Shown here in pieces: positions 42,024 through 42,704 of a stretch of DNA of 42,704 nt (positions are counted from its first letter, which is position 1; each line of letters starts with the position of its first letter). The DNA is taken from the NCBI GenBank assembly GCA_934148985.1, contig CAKPDO010000010.1, positions 1 to 42,704 of the forward strand, read 5' to 3'. The position numbers were made by a program, and so were the translations under genes. The stretch comes from an uncultured Clostridia bacterium (GTDB taxonomy: Bacteria; Bacillota; Clostridia; TANB77; CAG-508). The notes beneath the pieces were generated by a model. That model worked only from the letters and a program-made list of their open reading frames with translations. It was not told where the DNA came from and searched no databases.

Positions 42024-42704
42024 CTACATCTTATCAGGCATTTCCATACCCAATAATTCTGCGCCTTTATTTAAAACAATTCCCACACAATATGTTAGAA
42101 AAACCCTAGCATCTTGAAGAGATTTATTTTCATTAATAATTTTATTTTCATTGTAAAATGAACTATAAGCTTTTGCTAAGTCGATTAAATATCTAGCTAA
42201 AATTGATGGCTCATTTTTATCAACTACTTGTTTTAAAGTATCTTCAAAATTATAAATTATATTTATTAGTTTCGAAGAATACTCATCTTTTAGATTTTCG
42301 CAATCTACGTCTTCCAATTTTGGAACGCTTCCAGCTTTTTCTAATACACTTTTTGTTCTAACATAAGTATATTGAATATAAGGTCCTGTTTCTCCTTGAA
42401 AATTTAGAACTTCATCCCAATCAAAAACTTGGTCTTTTATTCTATTTGTTGCTAAGTTGTTAAATACTACCGCACCAATTCCAACTTTTTTTGCAACATC
42501 TTCTTTGTTTTCCAAGTTAGGGTCTTTTTCTTCTATTATTTTCTGAACTCTTGAAACTGCTTCATTTAGTAGGTCTTCAAGTTTTACAACTGTTCCTTCT
42601 CTTGTTGACATTTTTCCTGATTTTAGTCTTACCATTCCATATGATACGTGTTCCAATCCATTTAGGTATTTTTCGTCTAAGCCTAAATATTTAGCTGCTC
42701 CAAA
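42024..42704 (-). CDS. argS: Arginyl-tRNA synthetase, C-terminal part
   Basis: The last 226 residues of ArgRS; the gene enters from beyond the high-coordinate edge and the reading frame is open at base 42704 (FGAAKYLGLDEKYLNGLEHVSYGM). The class I signature appears as SGKMSTREG, followed by the catalytic-core end (NFQGETGPYIQYTYVRTKSVLEKAG) and the DALR anticodon-binding domain (NEPSILARYLIDLAKAYSSFYNENKI) ending with VLNKGAELLGMEMPDKM. It charges tRNA-Arg. It is intriguing next to the CGG anomaly described in this window, although nothing in this fragment looks abnormal. Confidence 0.95.
   Translation of the reverse strand, partial: FGAAKYLGLDEKYLNGLEHVSYGMVRLKSGKMSTREGTVVKLEDLLNEAVSRVQKIIEEKDPNLENKEDVAKKVGIGAVVFNNLATNRIKDQVFDWDEVLNFQGETGPYIQYTYVRTKSVLEKAGSVPKLEDVDCENLKDEYSSKLINIIYNFEDTLKQVVDKNEPSILARYLIDLAKAYSSFYNENKIINENKSLQDARVFLTYCVGIVLNKGAELLGMEMPDKM

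Overview
The window looks like a chromosomal segment of a very AT-rich, low-GC Gram-positive anaerobe, probably an uncultured relative of Clostridia. The clues are AGA/AAA-rich codon use, strong GGAGG ribosome binding sites, a SUF iron-sulfur operon of the Firmicutes type (sufCBDSU), the ireB-ruvX-DUF1292 cluster, a V/A-type ATPase operon, lactate dehydrogenase, a sortase-type LPxTG protein and TTGACA-17-TATAAT promoters. Every gene lies on the minus strand except two tiny genes inserted inside the suf operon. Read in the direction of transcription, the window runs from high to low coordinates.

Layout from 42704 down to 1: 3' part of argS, an inverted-repeat element, ldh, a small membrane protein, tRNA-Thr(GGU), ychF, an LPxTG surface protein, a membrane-anchored transglutaminase-like protein, the nine-gene V-type ATPase operon (stalk H/G, C, I, K, F, E, A, B, D), der, a split HipA-like pair, a DtxR-like regulator with the suf operon (sufC, two plus-strand islet genes, sufB, sufD, sufS, sufU) and mnmA. 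Then come two GT4 glycosyltransferases with a TVP38-family membrane protein, an isolated foreign-looking membrane protein, a cell-wall glucosaminidase, and a CpaE/MinD-like cluster running into ireB-ruvX-DUF1292. Last are an HD hydrolase, a very large helicase with transcription-factor-like domains, small accessory enzymes, an isolated P-loop protein, a DUF1016 nuclease and the start of rbgA.

The most striking observation is translational. Three highly conserved genes (sufB, sufS and the V-ATPase B subunit) are each broken by a single +1 shift. In all three the shift falls at the same place in the code: an in-frame CGG codon followed by A, where skipping the C gives GGA, the conserved glycine. 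I scanned for in-frame CGG by eye. Besides these three sites I found it only in two genes that look horizontally acquired (1257-1847 and 14925-15557). The native genes here therefore seem to avoid CGG as arginine, and where it occurs the product makes sense only with a +1 shift. This points to CGG-dependent +1 frameshifting (an unassigned or starved CGG codon, or four-base reading of CGGA), unless all three are sequencing errors. In sufS the shift lies just before the catalytic cysteine, so without it the enzyme would be dead.

Other points of interest are: a helicase fused to a sigma-region-4-like helix-turn-helix and two RNA polymerase alpha-CTD-like domains; a family of inverted repeats built on a GGGACCGGTTCTTTTT core placed at gene ends; self-contained islet genes with their own promoter and terminator; a CpaE-like ATPase with AT-hook motifs and no usual P-loop lysine; and a V-ATPase proteolipid with an added signal peptide and linker.
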